A stretch of 46,765 bases of DNA, from contig CAMDGQ010000033.1 in assembly GCA_945897955.1 (NCBI GenBank), positions 1-46,765 on the forward strand, written 5' to 3'. Positions within the stretch are counted from its first letter, which is position 1. Every line of letters begins with the position of its first letter. The notes under the pieces were generated by a model. The model ran no database searches. It was not told the origin of the DNA and saw only the letters and a list, made by a program, of their open reading frames with translations. Below are positions 34,589 through 43,149 of this stretch, in pieces. Origin of the DNA: Tepidiphilus sp. J10 (lineage in GTDB: Bacteria; Pseudomonadota; Gammaproteobacteria; Burkholderiales; Thiobacillaceae). The translations under genes and the position numbers were made by a program.

Positions 34589-36259
34589 ATGAAACATCCG
34601 AATCAGCCCGCCGCAAAGCCCGCGCCCGGCAAACAACCGAACGAACTGGCGCGCGAAGCCATCCGCCTGTTGACTTCAAAGCGATTGCCGCCGACGCCGG
34701 ACAACTTCCAGAAAGCCTACAACGAAGTCGCCGGACTACCCGAGCAAGCAACAGAGGCCGGCGACACGGCCGAAGTGCGGGAACAGCCCAAATGGCCTGA
34801 CCTCCTGCGCGGGCTGGTCAAACAGTGGGATCTGCACCAGACCGGGCTGACCCCGGCACGCAAGAAGGAAATGCTCGAACGCGTGCTGATCAATTTTGGC
34901 AACGACACACATGCGCTGCACGAAAAGCTGGGCGCGCTGACTCAATCCTGGGCGCGCGGCGCGAATGACAAGGAAGCCACCGCGCCGACGGCGCGTGACG
35001 CTGACGCGGCATCCGTCGCAGCAGAAGCATCGGCGCCGAAGTCGAACTATCCCTTGCCCGCCGCAACCGATTGCCAGCCATTGCTGCAAGCACTGGAGAA
35101 CAATCTTCGCCAGCTTGCCGGCGCCTGCCAGTCGCGATTGCCCGATCTTGCCGCCCGTGCCGAGCATCTGGCCGCCGAGCTGCCCGGCCGCAAGCAGCTC
35201 GAAGCGCACCACTACGAAGCCTGGTCGGCGCTCTGGCGCGCGTTGCTGATCCATGTCGAGGACGACCATGAACTGGCCGCCGGTCTGAAACGGCTGATGG
35301 GATTGCTGTTCCTCAACATCGGCGAACTGGTCGGCGACGAAGACTGGTTGTCCGGCCAGCTTGCCGCCATGCAGAACCTGATGGCTGGCGAACTGCACGC
35401 TGAAGTCCTGCTCGAAGCCGAGCGCGGCTTGCGCGATCTGGCCTACAAGCAGGGCGTCCTCAAGGGCGGCCTGGAAGAAGCCCGTTCGCGCCTGAAAAAT
35501 CTGGTCTCCACCTTTATCGACCGGGTCGGCGAAATGAGCCAGAGCGCGGATGGCTATCACGCACGCATCGGCGAGTATTCCGAGAAAATCAACCAGGCGC
35601 GCGACATCTCGGAACTCGGCGATGTCGTGGGCGGTTTGTCGGCCGATATCGGCGATCTGCGCGATGCCTTGCGCGGCAACCACGCGGAACTGGTCGCCGC
35701 GCGCAGCCAGGCCGAGCAAGCCGAGAAGCGGGTGCTTGAACTGCAACAGGAGTTGACCCAGGTCTCCAACCTGGTGCGCGAAGACCAGCTCACCGGCGCG
35801 CTCAACCGGCGCGGCATGGATGAAGCCTTCGGGCGTGAACTCGCACGCACCGCCCGCCTGCAAGCGCCGCTGTCCATCGGCATGCTCGACCTCGATCACT
35901 TCAAGAAACTGAACGACAGCCTCGGCCATCAGGCCGGCGATGAAGCGCTGCGCCACCTGACCCGCGTCGTGCATGACCTGTTGCGCCCGACCGACACGCT
36001 GGCGCGGTATGGCGGCGAGGAGTTTCTGATCCTGCTGCCGAATACCGATCTCGACGAGGCGGAGCATGTGCTGAAGCGCATTCAGCGCGAACTGACCCGC
36101 CGTTTCTTCATGCACGACAACGAACGCGTGCTGATCACCTTCAGCGCCGGCGTCGCCCAGCTTCATCCGGACGAGGTGCAGAGCGCGCTGGTGGCGCGCG
36201 CCGATGCCGCGATGTATGCAGCCAAGAACCTCGGCCGCAACCGGGTGGAACGGGGCTAA
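34589..36259 (+). CDS. Diguanylate cyclase (GGDEF domain) with long helical N-terminus
   Basis: Makes c-di-GMP from GTP. 556 residues from the ATG at 34589, no membrane segment. Residues 1-390 are charged, largely helical and coiled-coil-like (for example SQAEQAEKRVLELQQELTQV), with LPPTPDNFQKAYNEVAG near the start, a type seen in cytoplasmic cyclases with unknown sensing domains. The GGDEF domain has LTGALNRRGMDEAF, MLDLDHFKKLNDSLGH, an inhibitory-site RPTD (466-469) and GGEEF (475-479), so it should be active and product-inhibited. Divergent from flgA, which fits motility control. Its stop overlaps the GIY-YIG stop. Confidence 0.94.
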   Translation: MKHPNQPAAKPAPGKQPNELAREAIRLLTSKRLPPTPDNFQKAYNEVAGLPEQATEAGDTAEVREQPKWPDLLRGLVKQWDLHQTGLTPARKKEMLERVLINFGNDTHALHEKLGALTQSWARGANDKEATAPTARDADAASVAAEASAPKSNYPLPAATDCQPLLQALENNLRQLAGACQSRLPDLAARAEHLAAELPGRKQLEAHHYEAWSALWRALLIHVEDDHELAAGLKRLMGLLFLNIGELVGDEDWLSGQLAAMQNLMAGELHAEVLLEAERGLRDLAYKQGVLKGGLEEARSRLKNLVSTFIDRVGEMSQSADGYHARIGEYSEKINQARDISELGDVVGGLSADIGDLRDALRGNHAELVAARSQAEQAEKRVLELQQELTQVSNLVREDQLTGALNRRGMDEAFGRELARTARLQAPLSIGMLDLDHFKKLNDSLGHQAGDEALRHLTRVVHDLLRPTDTLARYGGEEFLILLPNTDLDEAEHVLKRIQRELTRRFFMHDNERVLITFSAGVAQLHPDEVQSALVARADAAMYAAKNLGRNRVERG

Positions 36260-36573
36260 ACGCGCAGTGCGGCAACACCCGCGCCTGCTGCCTCGGCGGG
36301 CTGTGCGATCAACGCCAGCTTGCCGGCTCGATCCAGCCGCTTGATTTCCCGTTCGCGGCGGAGCGCAGCACCGCGATCACACACAGTTTCGCAATACGCC
36401 AGCGCCACCGGCCGGCGCGCGCGGGTATAGCGCGCGCCCAGCGGGGCGCCCGCGTTGTGCTCTTCGACTCGGCGCGCGACATCGGTGCTGATACCGGTAT
36501 AGAGCGTGCCGTCGGCACAGCGCAGGATGTAGACAAACCAATCTTGCCGAGCAGACTTTCCCGGATTTTGCAT
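36256..36573 (-). CDS. GIY-YIG domain protein (UPF0213/YhbQ type)
   Basis: 105 residues from the ATG at 36573, chosen over 36627 because the GIY-YIG core begins right after (MQNPGKSARQDWFVYILRC). Catalytic motifs WFVYILRCADGTLYTGIS, the Arg in ARRVEEHN and the C-terminal EREIKRLDRAGKLALI fit small stand-alone nuclease-like proteins. The role in the cell is unclear (DNA repair is proposed for relatives). Convergent with the cyclase gene; the stops share four bases (ctaa). No sign of an intron or mobile element. Confidence 0.9.
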   Translation of the reverse strand: MQNPGKSARQDWFVYILRCADGTLYTGISTDVARRVEEHNAGAPLGARYTRARRPVALAYCETVCDRGAALRREREIKRLDRAGKLALIAQPAEAAGAGVAALRV

Positions 36574-36646
36574 TAGGTCGAATTCACGTATTTGCCCATT
36601 AGAATACCCGCACGATCGGGTCGGCAATCAATTCTGTACCGAAGAA

Positions 36647-37735
36647 ATGGGAACAGTCATGCATGATTTTCAGGGCCTCGTTGAACCCGCCAATACGCGC
36701 CACACCTTACATGACGAGCAAGCCGGCTTGGCGTCCGGTCAGAACCTGCAACGCCGCCGATTTCTGCGGGCCTCACTGGGCATCGCCCTGCTTGCCGGCA
36801 CTGGCACGCTTTCCGGTTGCTCGATCAACCCGGAACCCGGTTTACGCATCGCCACCAACCCCTGGATCGGCTACGAACTGCTCTACCTGAGCCGCGACCT
36901 TGCTGAATCCGAAGCGGATGACGCCCACCGCGTGCGTCTGGTCGAACTGCTCTCCAACTCCGATTCGCTGCAAGCCTTGGCCGCCGGCACCGTCGATGGC
37001 GCCGGCCTGACCCTGGATGAAGCGATCGCCGCGCGCGCCGCCGGACTGGATCTCAAGATCGTGCTGGTCTTCGATTTTTCCGCCGGCGCCGATGTGCTGC
37101 TGGCCCGGCCAGGCATAGATCAACTCGGCGCACTGAAAGGGAAACGCATCGGCGTCGAACAGACCGGCGTCGGCGCCCTGATGCTGGACGCGGCCCTGAA
37201 ACAGGCGGGCCTGGCAGCCAGGGACATCGAGGTGGTCAGCCTCACAGTGGACCAGCATCTGGCCGCCTTCAGCAGCGGCAAGGTGGATGCCCTGGTCACC
37301 TTCGAACCCATTGCCGGTCAGGTTGTCGCGGCCGGCGGTCGTCGACTGTTCGACAGTCGCGCCATTCCTGGCGCCATCGTCGATGTACTGGCGATCTCAT
37401 CCTCAGCGCTGATGGCCAGTCCGCGCACCGCGCGCACACTGTTGGCGCGCTACTTCAAAGCACAGACCTATCTGCGCGAGCATCCGCGCGACGCGCATCG
37501 ACGCATGGCGCCCCGTCTTGGGCTGACGCCCGAGGCCATGCAGGCCGGTTATCAGGGCCTGGTATTGCCGGACCTCGCGGAAAATCGACGCCTGCTGGGT
37601 GGCGCACCTTCACCCCTTCAGGTTGGCGCTGCAAAACTGGCGACATTGATGCTGGAAAAGAAACTCCTCGCCCGGCCGATAGAGGTATCCGATTTCATCG
37701 TCGACACCTACTTGCCTGAGGCTTGGGAAGCATGA
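36647..37735 (+). CDS. Periplasmic substrate-binding lipoprotein (NMT1/SsuA-like) upstream of a c-di-GMP receptor
   Basis: 362 residues. After a 35-residue lead comes RRRFLRASLGIALLAGTGTLSGCS, combining a twin-arginine-like motif with a lipobox (LSGC). The mature part is a type II binding protein: LRIATNPWIGYELLYL, LAAGTVDGAGLTLDEAI, LKGKRIGVEQTGVGALML and KVDALVTFEPIAGQV, as in nitrate, sulfonate or thiamine-precursor binders. No ABC permease or ATPase follows. Instead its TGA overlaps the ATG of the HAMP-PAS-GGDEF-EAL gene by 4 nt. It probably senses a ligand for that receptor. An ATG at 36659 or a TTG nearer the signal are possible starts. Confidence 0.88.
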   Translation: MGTVMHDFQGLVEPANTRHTLHDEQAGLASGQNLQRRRFLRASLGIALLAGTGTLSGCSINPEPGLRIATNPWIGYELLYLSRDLAESEADDAHRVRLVELLSNSDSLQALAAGTVDGAGLTLDEAIAARAAGLDLKIVLVFDFSAGADVLLARPGIDQLGALKGKRIGVEQTGVGALMLDAALKQAGLAARDIEVVSLTVDQHLAAFSSGKVDALVTFEPIAGQVVAAGGRRLFDSRAIPGAIVDVLAISSSALMASPRTARTLLARYFKAQTYLREHPRDAHRRMAPRLGLTPEAMQAGYQGLVLPDLAENRRLLGGAPSPLQVGAAKLATLMLEKKLLARPIEVSDFIVDTYLPEAWEA

Positions 37736-40602
37736 ACATCGCAAAGCCCGCACCGCCGTCCCTGCCCGCCGCCAGGCGCCTGCCGCTGCGCATCGTCCTG
37801 CCCTTCGGCCTGCTGGCGTTGTGGTTGCTGATTCTTGGCCTGTCGATGAGCAACACGCTCTGGCACCACGCCCGCCTGGTCCACGCCCAGGCCCGCATCG
37901 ACCTGCTGAGCGAAACCGCCCACCTGGCGCGCATGGCCGAGCGCGGCCTGGTCAGCGCACCGCATCTGGTCGAAGCCGATGTCACGCATATCGGCGCCAA
38001 TGAGCAGGTAACCTTCGCCGCAGTGCTCGACCCCGACGGGCGAGTGATTTTCGCCAATCACCTGGCCTGGAAGGGCAAGCCGGCCGACGCGGTGATTCCC
38101 GGCTTTGACCGCCAGCGTTTCGAACGCAGCGTGCATAGCCGACTGCCCGACCTGACGACGAACATGGACAGCCCGCGGCCCTCGGCGATGATGGCCTTCA
38201 CGCCGCCGTCTAGCGAGCCGGCAGTGCGAAACCTGAAACAAGGCGTGGTGTATCTGGAATTCGATCTGCGCAAGCCCGAATACCAGGCACGCCTCCATGT
38301 CCTCAAGTCACGGCTGCCTGATCTGCTAGCTGCCCTTGCGCTCACCCTGCTCCTGGTCTGGCTGCTGCACCGGCATGTAAGCAAACCGTTGACCGCGCTC
38401 GACAAGGCCAGTCGCCGCATCGCGGAAGGTGACTTCACTGCGCGCGCTGACGAGGCGGGGCCGAGCGAGATCGCCGAACTGGCGCGATCCTTCAATGTCA
38501 TGAGCGAGCGCCTGCATAACGCCATGGAGAATCTGCAGGTCAGCGAGGAACAACTAACGGTGACCCTGCATTCGATCGGCGATGCCCTGATCGCGACCGA
38601 TCTGGCCGGACAGATCACCCTGATGAATCCGGTAGCCGAGCGGCTGACCGGCTGGTTGCTGGATGAAGCGCGCGGGCGGGGCATCGGCGAGATATTCCGC
38701 ATCGAAAACGCCAGGACTGGCGCGAGCGCGGAAATCCCCATAGATCGCGTTCTGGCCGAGGGCATGGTGGTCGGACTTGCCAACCATACCGTGCTGATTT
38801 CCCGGGATGGATGCCGCTATCACATTGCCGATAGCGCGGCGCCGATTCGCGACAGCGAGGCGCATCTGGTCGGCGTGGTCATGGTGTTCCACACAGTCGA
38901 TGAGGAATACCGCCTGAACGAAGCGCTCGCCGAAAGCGAAAAGCATTTCCGCACCCTGGCTGATTCGGGCCAGGCGTTGATCTGGACTTCGCGCCTGGAT
39001 AAGAGCTGCGATTACTTCAACCAGGTCTGGCTCGATTTCACCGGACGCCCGCTGGAGCAGGAACTCGGCATTGGCTGGACCCAGGGCGTGCATCCGGAGG
39101 ATTACCAGCACTGCCTCGAAACCTACGTCCAGGCATTCGATCGGCGCGAGGCCTTCAGCATGGTTTACCGTTTGCGCCGCCATGACGGCGAATACCGCTG
39201 GCTGCTCGATGAAGGCATGCCGCGCTTTGACACGCAGGGCAATTTCCTCGGCTATGTCGGTCATTGCCTGGATGTCACCGAACAGCGCCAGGCGGAAGCC
39301 GACATCCGTCAACTGGCTTATTACGACGCGCTCACCGGTCTGGCCAATCGGCGTCTGTTCATGGATCGCCTGACACAGGCGCTGGCGGCCGCACGACGCG
39401 GCGAACATTTCGGCGCGCTGTTGTTCATCGACCTCGACCAGTTCAAACGCGTCAACGACGCGCGTGGCCACGACATCGGCGACGCCGTCCTGCGCCAGGT
39501 GGGCAACCGCCTGACCCGTTTCATGCGCGAGGAAGACACCGTCGCACGGCTCGGCGGCGACGAGTTCGTCGTCCTGCTGGTCAACCTCGCGAATACCCCG
39601 GAGGGATCGGCGCGCCTGGCGCTGGGCGTTGCGGAAAAGATTCGCGGCATCATGCATACACCGTTCCTGGTGGACAACGCCGACTATCACATCGGCGCCA
39701 GCATCGGCATCACGGTCTTTCCCAAAGCGGGAGAAAACGAGGATGACCTGCTGCGTGAAGCCGACACCGCGATGTACCGCGCCAAGGATGCCGGCCGCAA
39801 CACCGTGGTCTACTTCGAACCCGCCATGCAGGAAAACGTGCAGGCCCGACTGGCGCTGGAACAGGATCTGCACCTCGCCATCGACCAGAACGAACTGCGC
39901 CTTTTCCTGCAACCGCAGGTTGATCGCAACGGACACCTGGTCGGCGCCGAAGCCCTGCTGCGCTGGCAACACCCGGTGCGCGGCCTGATTTCGCCGCTGG
40001 CGTTCATACCGGTAGCGGAGGAATCCGGCCAGATCATCGAACTGGGGGAATGGGTGCTGGGCGAGGCGGCGCGTCTGCTGAAGGAATTCGACGATCTCGG
40101 CCGCCCGCTGCGCCTGGCGGTCAACGTCAGTCCGCGCCAGTTCCGCCACCCCGGTTTTGTCGCCCAGGTACGCGAGATACTGCGCGCGGCCGGCGCCGAC
40201 CCGACGCATCTGCTGCTGGAAGTCACCGAAAGCCTGGTCATTGAGAACGTCCATGACACCATCGCCAAGATGGAGGAATTGAACAAGCTCGGCATTCATT
40301 TCTCCATCGACGACTTCGGTACCGGCTATTCCTCGCTCTCCTACCTGAAACGCATGCCCCTGCACGAACTGAAGATCGACCGTACTTTTGTCCAGGATGC
40401 CCCGCGCGATCCCAATGATGCCGCGCTGGTGGAAACCATCCTGTCGGTGGCGCGGCACCTGAACCTGTCGGTGGTGGCAGAGGGCGTGGAGAACGAAGCC
40501 CAGTTCTCGTTCCTGAAAGACCGTCATTGCGGCAGTTATCAGGGCTACCTGTTCGACCGCGCGCTACCGATGGATGAATTCAGGGCGAAGTGGCGCGCTT
40601 GA
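37732..40602 (+). CDS. HAMP-PAS-PAS-GGDEF-EAL transmembrane c-di-GMP enzyme
   Basis: 956 residues from the ATG at 37732. Order: membrane helix (about 20-40), a periplasmic sensor (about 41-195), a second helix (198-213), HAMP (214-266), PAS (about 270-390), PAS/PAC (about 400-517), GGDEF (about 530-690) and EAL (about 700-945). The cyclase site GGDEF (608-612) has an inhibitory REED (599-602). The EAL part has AEALLRW, ESLVIEN and DDFGTGYSSLSYLKRMP. Both sites look complete, so it could make or degrade c-di-GMP. It overlaps the substrate-binding lipoprotein gene, so the periplasmic domain probably reads that protein's loaded state. Confidence 0.94.
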   Translation: MNIAKPAPPSLPAARRLPLRIVLPFGLLALWLLILGLSMSNTLWHHARLVHAQARIDLLSETAHLARMAERGLVSAPHLVEADVTHIGANEQVTFAAVLDPDGRVIFANHLAWKGKPADAVIPGFDRQRFERSVHSRLPDLTTNMDSPRPSAMMAFTPPSSEPAVRNLKQGVVYLEFDLRKPEYQARLHVLKSRLPDLLAALALTLLLVWLLHRHVSKPLTALDKASRRIAEGDFTARADEAGPSEIAELARSFNVMSERLHNAMENLQVSEEQLTVTLHSIGDALIATDLAGQITLMNPVAERLTGWLLDEARGRGIGEIFRIENARTGASAEIPIDRVLAEGMVVGLANHTVLISRDGCRYHIADSAAPIRDSEAHLVGVVMVFHTVDEEYRLNEALAESEKHFRTLADSGQALIWTSRLDKSCDYFNQVWLDFTGRPLEQELGIGWTQGVHPEDYQHCLETYVQAFDRREAFSMVYRLRRHDGEYRWLLDEGMPRFDTQGNFLGYVGHCLDVTEQRQAEADIRQLAYYDALTGLANRRLFMDRLTQALAAARRGEHFGALLFIDLDQFKRVNDARGHDIGDAVLRQVGNRLTRFMREEDTVARLGGDEFVVLLVNLANTPEGSARLALGVAEKIRGIMHTPFLVDNADYHIGASIGITVFPKAGENEDDLLREADTAMYRAKDAGRNTVVYFEPAMQENVQARLALEQDLHLAIDQNELRLFLQPQVDRNGHLVGAEALLRWQHPVRGLISPLAFIPVAEESGQIIELGEWVLGEAARLLKEFDDLGRPLRLAVNVSPRQFRHPGFVAQVREILRAAGADPTHLLLEVTESLVIENVHDTIAKMEELNKLGIHFSIDDFGTGYSSLSYLKRMPLHELKIDRTFVQDAPRDPNDAALVETILSVARHLNLSVVAEGVENEAQFSFLKDRHCGSYQGYLFDRALPMDEFRAKWRA

Positions 40603-40630
40603 AGGCCAGCAGGCTTGCGGAATCGGCCTG

Positions 40631-42028
40631 CTAGCGGGCCGCCTGCTCGTCCGGCAGTTTCTTGCCCGGATTGAGCAGGCCGAGCGGGTCGAACAGGCGC
40701 TTCACGTCACGCATCATCGCCAGCGTCGCGGCATCGAGTTCGCGCCCGACGTAATGCCGCTTCTCGCTGCCGATGCCATGTTCGCCGGACAGACTGCCGC
40801 CAAGGCCGATAACCGCCTCGATCAGCGCGTCGCGACAATTGCGTGCGCGCGTCATTTCATCGGCATCGTCCGCATGCACCATCAGATTCACATGCAGATT
40901 GCCGTTGCCGGCATGGCCGAAACTGACGATAGGCACGCCATGATGCTTGCCGAGCGCGTCGATGGCGTTGACCAGATTGGCCAGGCGCGCCACCGGCACC
41001 ACCACATCCTCGTTGATTTTCAGCGGCGCGATTTTCTTTACCGCGTGCGACAGCGATTTGCGTGCAATCCACAGCGCCGCGATGGCTTCGGCGGTGAATC
41101 CGCTCTGGATTTCCAGCAAGCCGTCGCCGACCAGCGAATGTTCCAGCGCCGCGATCTGGCGCGGCACATCTGCCGCAACGCCATCGGCTTCCACCATCAG
41201 CACAGCCTGTGTGCCGGTCGGCAGGCCTTCCGCCGCGCCGTATTCGCGAATCGTGTCGATCGCGCGGCGATCCATGAATTCAAGTGCGCTGGGCACGACG
41301 GGTTGCGCCATGATCCGGCTGACCGCCGCGCACGCCGCCGCGTTGCTGGCGTAGCAGACGCGCAGCGTGGCGACGCTTTCCGGCGCCGGAATCAGCTTCA
41401 ACGTGGCCTCGGTAATCAATGCCAGCGTGCCCTCCGAACCGACCAGCAAGCGGGTCAGATCGTAGGCGGTCGCGTATTTGGTGGTGCGCCCGCCGACGCG
41501 AATCTCGCGGCCGTCGCCGGTCACCGCGCGCAAACCGAGAACATGGTCGCGCGTCGCGCCATATTTCACGCAGCGCGGCCCGGCCGCGTTCATCGCCAGA
41601 TTGCCGCCGATACGGCAATAGGCGCCGGAGCCGGGATCGGGCGCGTACATCAGCCCGACCGTATTGGCCAGCGCGTCGATGTCGTCGGTCACCACGCCTG
41701 GCTCGACCACAACCAGCCGATTGGCGGCGTCGAACTCGATGATGCGTGTCATGCACTCGAAGCTGACCACCAGGCTCCCTGTGACCGGCATCGCGCCGCC
41801 GACATTGCCGGAACCAGCGCCGCGCGCCACCAGCGCCAGTCGATGCCGGTTGGCCAGTTGGACGATGGCGACCACATCGTCATGACTGGTGGGAAACAGC
41901 ACCGCGTCGGGCAGACAGGATTTCGGCGTTTCATCGCTGGCATACAGCGCCAGCGTGGCGGCATCGGCAAACACCCGGTCAACGCCCAGCAGCGCCTGCA
42001 ATTCAGCCAGGATGGCGGCGCTCAGCAT
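40631..42028 (-). CDS. FAD-binding oxidoreductase of the GlcD/lactate dehydrogenase type
   Basis: 465 residues from the ATG at 42028; longer frames upstream overlap the preceding gene. The VAO-type FAD domain includes FPTSHDDVVAIVQLANRH, VARGAGSGNVGGA, the PDPGS loop, GGNLAMNAAGPRCVKYG and LLVGSEGTLALITEATL. The C-terminal FAD-oxidase part has FGHAGNGNLHVNLMV (FAD histidine) and SLSGEHGIGSEKRHYV, ending in DPLGLLNPGK. It oxidises a 2-hydroxy acid such as D-lactate or glycolate. No GlcE or GlcF partners follow, so substrate remains open. Starts 7 bases after the unknown gene's stop. Confidence 0.9.
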   Translation of the reverse strand: MLSAAILAELQALLGVDRVFADAATLALYASDETPKSCLPDAVLFPTSHDDVVAIVQLANRHRLALVARGAGSGNVGGAMPVTGSLVVSFECMTRIIEFDAANRLVVVEPGVVTDDIDALANTVGLMYAPDPGSGAYCRIGGNLAMNAAGPRCVKYGATRDHVLGLRAVTGDGREIRVGGRTTKYATAYDLTRLLVGSEGTLALITEATLKLIPAPESVATLRVCYASNAAACAAVSRIMAQPVVPSALEFMDRRAIDTIREYGAAEGLPTGTQAVLMVEADGVAADVPRQIAALEHSLVGDGLLEIQSGFTAEAIAALWIARKSLSHAVKKIAPLKINEDVVVPVARLANLVNAIDALGKHHGVPIVSFGHAGNGNLHVNLMVHADDADEMTRARNCRDALIEAVIGLGGSLSGEHGIGSEKRHYVGRELDAATLAMMRDVKRLFDPLGLLNPGKKLPDEQAAR

Positions 42029-42035
42029 GTGTGGT

Positions 42036-42569
42036 TCACCCCAGCGCCGGCTCGACCACCTCGGCGACACTGGCCAAGGCATCGCTGTCGGCATAGCGGC
42101 CGTAAACCTCCTGCACGGCGGCTTCATAGATGATGCGGTTGAACGCCGAACTGTTCTGGTCCTGCATCGTGTGCCTGATCGCCTGGGTCATCACCTTGTC
42201 GAGCGAAACGATGCGCTTGGCCCGGATCACGCCGTCTTCGGCATCGACCAGAATCATCCGGAAGCGCGCCCGGTCGCCCGGCGTTTCATTCGGCAACTCG
42301 CGCTGCGCCTCGGGAACCAGATGGATATTGAACGCCACGTCGGACCACTCGCAAACGTCCTTGATCTTGTAAAGCAGAAACGCCGCCGGCCCGTGCGTGA
42401 ACAGGCCGACTTCCATCGGCTGGACGCGGAAGCCATCGACTTCGGTCGGCGTCGGGCTGCCCCAGAACAGCACCAGTTCATGCGCGCCGCCAATGTAGGC
42501 GTAGCGCGCACCCTCGTCGTAGCGGGCATGGTCGGGGCTGTAGACCTCGCCGACCTGGCGCGTGGTCAT
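42036..42569 (-). CDS. Conserved hypothetical protein
   Basis: 177 residues, no signal peptide or membrane helix. Begins MTTRQVGEVYSPDHARYDEG and contains AHELVLFWGSPTPTEVDGF, VGLFTHGPAAFLLYKI and ARFRMILVDAEDGVIRAKRIVSL, an alpha/beta composition with a predicted DNA- or ligand-free fold I cannot place. It overlaps the SseB-like gene stop by 4 nt (ATGA) and lies 7 bases before the FAD oxidoreductase, so it is clearly an expressed member of a three-gene unit. Function unknown. Confidence 0.72.
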   Translation of the reverse strand: MTTRQVGEVYSPDHARYDEGARYAYIGGAHELVLFWGSPTPTEVDGFRVQPMEVGLFTHGPAAFLLYKIKDVCEWSDVAFNIHLVPEAQRELPNETPGDRARFRMILVDAEDGVIRAKRIVSLDKVMTQAIRHTMQDQNSSAFNRIIYEAAVQEVYGRYADSDALASVAEVVEPALG

Positions 42570-42985
42570 TGATCCTGCTCCGGCAGCAGCGATGCCAGCA
42601 TCGCCACCATGTCGGGGTCGAAATCAAAGCCCGGCTCCTGGCCCGGATTGATCGACAAAGCCATGTCTGCGCCCATGCGCTTGACGATCCAGGACACCTC
42701 GGTCAGCAAGCCGCCGCTGTAGCCGGGGAACTCGGCGGTAAAAGCCTTGGCGCGTTCGGGTGAGGAAAATGCGATGAACACCCGATTGCCCTCCTCGTCC
42801 TCGATGACCATGGGATCAGCCTTGGTAGAGAGCTGAAAACCGGCAATCTGGTGTTTTTCATCCTTGATCGGCATGAAAACCTGATGATCGAGCAACTGGC
42901 GGGCGAAGGTTTCCGGGTCGATATTGCCCTGGTCCATCTCGGACAACAGGCGTTCCACTTCGTTACGGGCGGTGATTGAGTTCAT
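42566..42985 (-). CDS. SseB-family protein
   Basis: 139 residues from the ATG at 42985; the longer open frame upstream is Arg-rich noise. The SseB N-terminal-like core is HQVFMPIKDE, GNRVFIAFSSPERAKAF, and the C-terminal MALSINPGQEPGFDFDPDMVAMLASLLPEQ. Family members are small cytoplasmic proteins with poorly known roles, sometimes linked to enhanced serine sensitivity or type III secretion chaperoning. Its stop overlaps the start of the next gene (42036-42569) by 4 nt. Confidence 0.8.
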   Translation of the reverse strand: MNSITARNEVERLLSEMDQGNIDPETFARQLLDHQVFMPIKDEKHQIAGFQLSTKADPMVIEDEEGNRVFIAFSSPERAKAFTAEFPGYSGGLLTEVSWIVKRMGADMALSINPGQEPGFDFDPDMVAMLASLLPEQDQ

Positions 42986-43085
42986 GGGATGTGCTGCAAT
43001 GCGGAAGAGCGGGCAGGATACCACCGCCCCCCAAGCCCGGAAACGGCCCGAACATCCCATGCCGGCCGTGCCGGAAGCAAACAGG

Positions 43086-43117
43086 TAGCCTGGATGGAGC
43101 GATAGCGGAATCCAGGG
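43086..43117. repeat. REP-like TAGCCTGGAT...ATCCAGGG element
   Basis: TAGCCTGGATGGAGCGATAG followed by CGGAATCCAGGG matches, by memory, the widespread proteobacterial repeat of the form TAGCCCGGATGGAGCG...AATCCGGG. Its arms CCTGGAT (43089-43095) and ATCCAGG (43110-43116) form a 7-bp stem. It lies in the gap before the ROK kinase gene. Confidence 0.5.
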
Positions 43118-43149
43118 CAGGAATCCCTCAAGTTGATGGAAAGGAAACC

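Noticed and set aside
38554-40527. Minus-strand open frame of 657 codons opposite the GGDEF-EAL gene
   Set aside because: Opposite a gene with complete catalytic motifs; the frame shows no protein-like features and arises from high GC.
40574-42133. Plus-strand open frame of 519 codons opposite the FAD oxidase
   Set aside because: Shadow frame; the minus-strand product has intact FAD-binding motifs over the same span.
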